From NCBI GenBank assembly GCA_039881145.1, contig JAYKKI010000052.1:8871501-8935500 (forward strand): a stretch of 64,000 nucleotides of DNA, read 5' to 3'. The position numbers and the translations under genes are program-made. Positions 61,908 through 64,000 of the stretch are shown piece by piece. Position 1 is the first letter of the stretch, and the number at the start of each line of letters is the position of its first letter. The DNA comes from Druceiella hillmani (taxonomy: Eukaryota > Arthropoda > Insecta > Lepidoptera > Hepialidae). The notes below the pieces were generated by a model. That model searched no databases. It was not told the origin of the DNA and worked only from the letters and a program-made list of their open reading frames with translations.

Positions 61908-64000
61908 GATTCTCTTTCGTAGAATTTAACGAACAGCTGAGAATCAACGCAATAATAACACTATTTCAATCACTTGAAAAAATATTGTTATTACATTACA
62001 CTCGCGCCATTACGTACCTAAATATTCAATTAAATTTATCTGTTGAATTACATGAAACATGATTATTTAAAACAGGAAATAAAATTACTAATGTACTCAC
62101 TCACGTCATAGTCATGCAAAAATCACTTCACGTGACTTAAATATATTCTATCACATGACTCAAATAGTTTGTAAAATATTGCAAAGTAAAAATATTTCAA
62201 TTATATTCTGTTAACTTAATATTCACGGAAAAATTACTTCACTTAATGTTTGATTGGCCTTAGATATGTGTATTCAAAATATTAACCATCTCATTGTAAA
62301 CACGATCCTAATAATTTAACTGATCACGTTATTAATCATCTGAGTATTCATCGTAATCTTATTGAAATTTTACTAATCCTCTCGCATAAAATCTCTTCAT
62401 AGGTCGATCGACGGATACGATAAATTGAAAGTCTGAACTATAAAACGAGTACAAATATTTATATTCGATTAACTTCTCGCCTATAAATGGTAAACTATAA
62501 CACCGATAAAACAATAATTTCATTAAATGATGTAACAGACGAAGGTATTTAAATTTCTACATTTTAATTCTGTAGTTTATTTTACTAATTAAAAGATTTT
62601 CGCACGTCATGTATGAGAACTAGATTAACCCAAAGTCAATACTATCCAAATTTGTAACTCAGCAAAGTATTATTTTTCTCTGTCTTTCAATTTATCCAAC
62701 TTCACTCTGTTACTTTTCACAACTTCAAAAGCAGAAAAAGGTTTTCTGTTTTAACTGGCTTAACTACGCGATACACAACAAAAGATAACAAAAAATGCAT
62801 TCATTTGTGCACATTTATTTTTGACAGTTACCAATGTTGATGAGAGACGCTCACTTTGAAAAAATCGTACGATAGGAAGGAGCGAGACATGTTCACAGTG
62901 CTAACGTATTCTATTCGATAACTCGACGTTGACCATATCTATAGCGTACTAAACTGGAAAACGTAATTTCTCCTACGATATACCAATAAATAAAAAATTA
63001 TTCCTTGTTTTTTTATACGTAACATTTTTTTGACGGAGATGTGACAAAGCCACGTTACATTATTTATTTTTTTATCAATGGTAGTGTGTCGTAATCTCTT
63101 CATAGTTTGAATGGTGTGTAGAGATATCTTAGATTTAGAAAACATAACTATTTAATAAATTTCGGTATTAACTATGCGGAATATAGCCTGGAACGTTACG
63201 TAAAACAATTGTAAGAAGCTATCTTCATACTGTACAACATTTAGTTCGGAAAGTTATATAAATAGCTTTCTGATTTAAAAAAAAAAATAAAGATGTAATT
63301 TTTAAGGCACCATTTTATTATTACTTTGTTTTGTTTTTGCTAATAGAAAAAATTGTTTGCTTATTAAAATCGTAATCGATAATTATACATCGGTTTTTGG
63401 ATTATACGTAAAACAATGTGTGTTGAATAATTTTTATTTTATTTTGGCCACAATTCTTTAGATTTACTAATAGGCTACGGGACAGTAGCGACTTAAAAAT
63501 TTTGTGAAGTATAAACATTTTTCACTTGAATATTTGTTGGTATATTATATATTCTAATGTTCTATTTATACCTTACTATCTACAATGGCATAATATTTTT
63601 TATAAATCGTTAATTTAATTAAAAATAAACGCAATAAATATTCTATAATTAGCATAACAATAACAGGAGAATGTATTCGGACAAAACAAAATTATAGTTA
63701 CAAATTGAGCGATTCATCTGACAAAACATTAAACAGTGTAAACCATTTTTTCTCAATGATTTTTATATCGCGAGCCAAGAAAAAAGCGTAGAAATTGCGA
63801 CCTCTTTACTACACTATAAAATTAAGATATTTCAATTAATTTAACGTTAATCATTTTAAAGAAATAAAGGCTTGATTATTAAGCTAAAGTTTATTTTTTT
63901 TATATTGTTATTACCTGGTAATATTTAATTTTGCAACACTTCATTCATCAAAATTTTAATAAACGTATGTTCTGTAGGCAGGTCTTATTTTTAGACATAT
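61907..64000. other. AT-rich sequence, no recognisable gene
   Basis: Only one small unassigned frame at 62939-63145 (minus). No repeat or motif recognised up to the window end. Confidence 0.6.

Noticed and set aside
61676..62062. 128-codon ORF
   Set aside because: Its centre is a translated (TA)n/(CATA)n tract and its ends are unrecognisable.

Overview
This window looks like a non-coding, transposon-rich stretch of a very AT-rich animal genome, most likely an arthropod and probably an insect. The evidence is strong A+T bias, many (TA)n tracts, open reading frames that are nearly all short and unrecognisable, and decayed relics of mobile elements common in insects: mariner, piggyBac, hAT, Ty1/copia, Ty3/gypsy, an APE-type LINE, a tRNA-like SINE with an RTE-like 3' tail, and possible Helitron ends. 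I found no convincing host protein-coding gene, rRNA, true tRNA, CRISPR array or bacterial-type operon. The exact species cannot be told from the sequence.

Layout. 1-595: degenerate array of about 120-130 bp units. 2.05-5.0 kb: copy A of a large diverged repeat family, with an internal 156 bp tandem duplication. 5.3-6.15 kb: copia integrase/RT relic (minus). 7.74-9.79 kb: two gypsy RT relics flanking a dead mariner (all minus). 12.26-13.0 kb: degenerate hexanucleotide array. 14.55-14.98 kb: an unassigned 143-codon ORF. 19.86-20.04 kb: SINE. 20.39-20.50 kb: GT/CATG tract. 22.26-25.0 kb: copy B of the large family. 30.17-30.59 kb: hAT transposase N-terminus with a BED-finger signature (minus). 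32.3-32.7 kb: a cluster of foldback fragments and copy D. 39.8-41.7 kb: copy C, carrying a private minisatellite. 43.5-44.14 kb and 47.9-48.38 kb: two more arrays of 110-130 bp units. 48.85-49.03 kb: a repeat end with a hammerhead-ribozyme-like core. 49.97-50.99 kb: piggyBac relic (plus). 53.85-54.53 kb: LINE endonuclease relic (plus). 55.48 and 60.76 kb: Helitron-like 3' ends (minus). 58.79-59.14 kb: 177 bp tandem duplication. 59.2-59.44 kb: a near-perfect 193 bp palindrome containing a second hammerhead-like core. Between these lies AT-rich sequence without recognisable content.

The most interesting signal is a short repeat family seen at five places. Its ends form long inverted repeats, and its centre matches the conserved core of a type I hammerhead ribozyme (CTGAAGA, stem II, GAAA, a very short stem III, cleavage triplet GTC). 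Minimal hammerheads of this kind are known from the terminal repeats of Penelope-like retroelements, so these are probably remnants of such an element. That assignment is an inference from the fold, because no Penelope reverse transcriptase or GIY-YIG relic was recognised here.

Nothing here appears to work together as a system. The region reads as layered insertions and decay: elements inserted into or beside one another, followed by microsatellite growth and point mutation.
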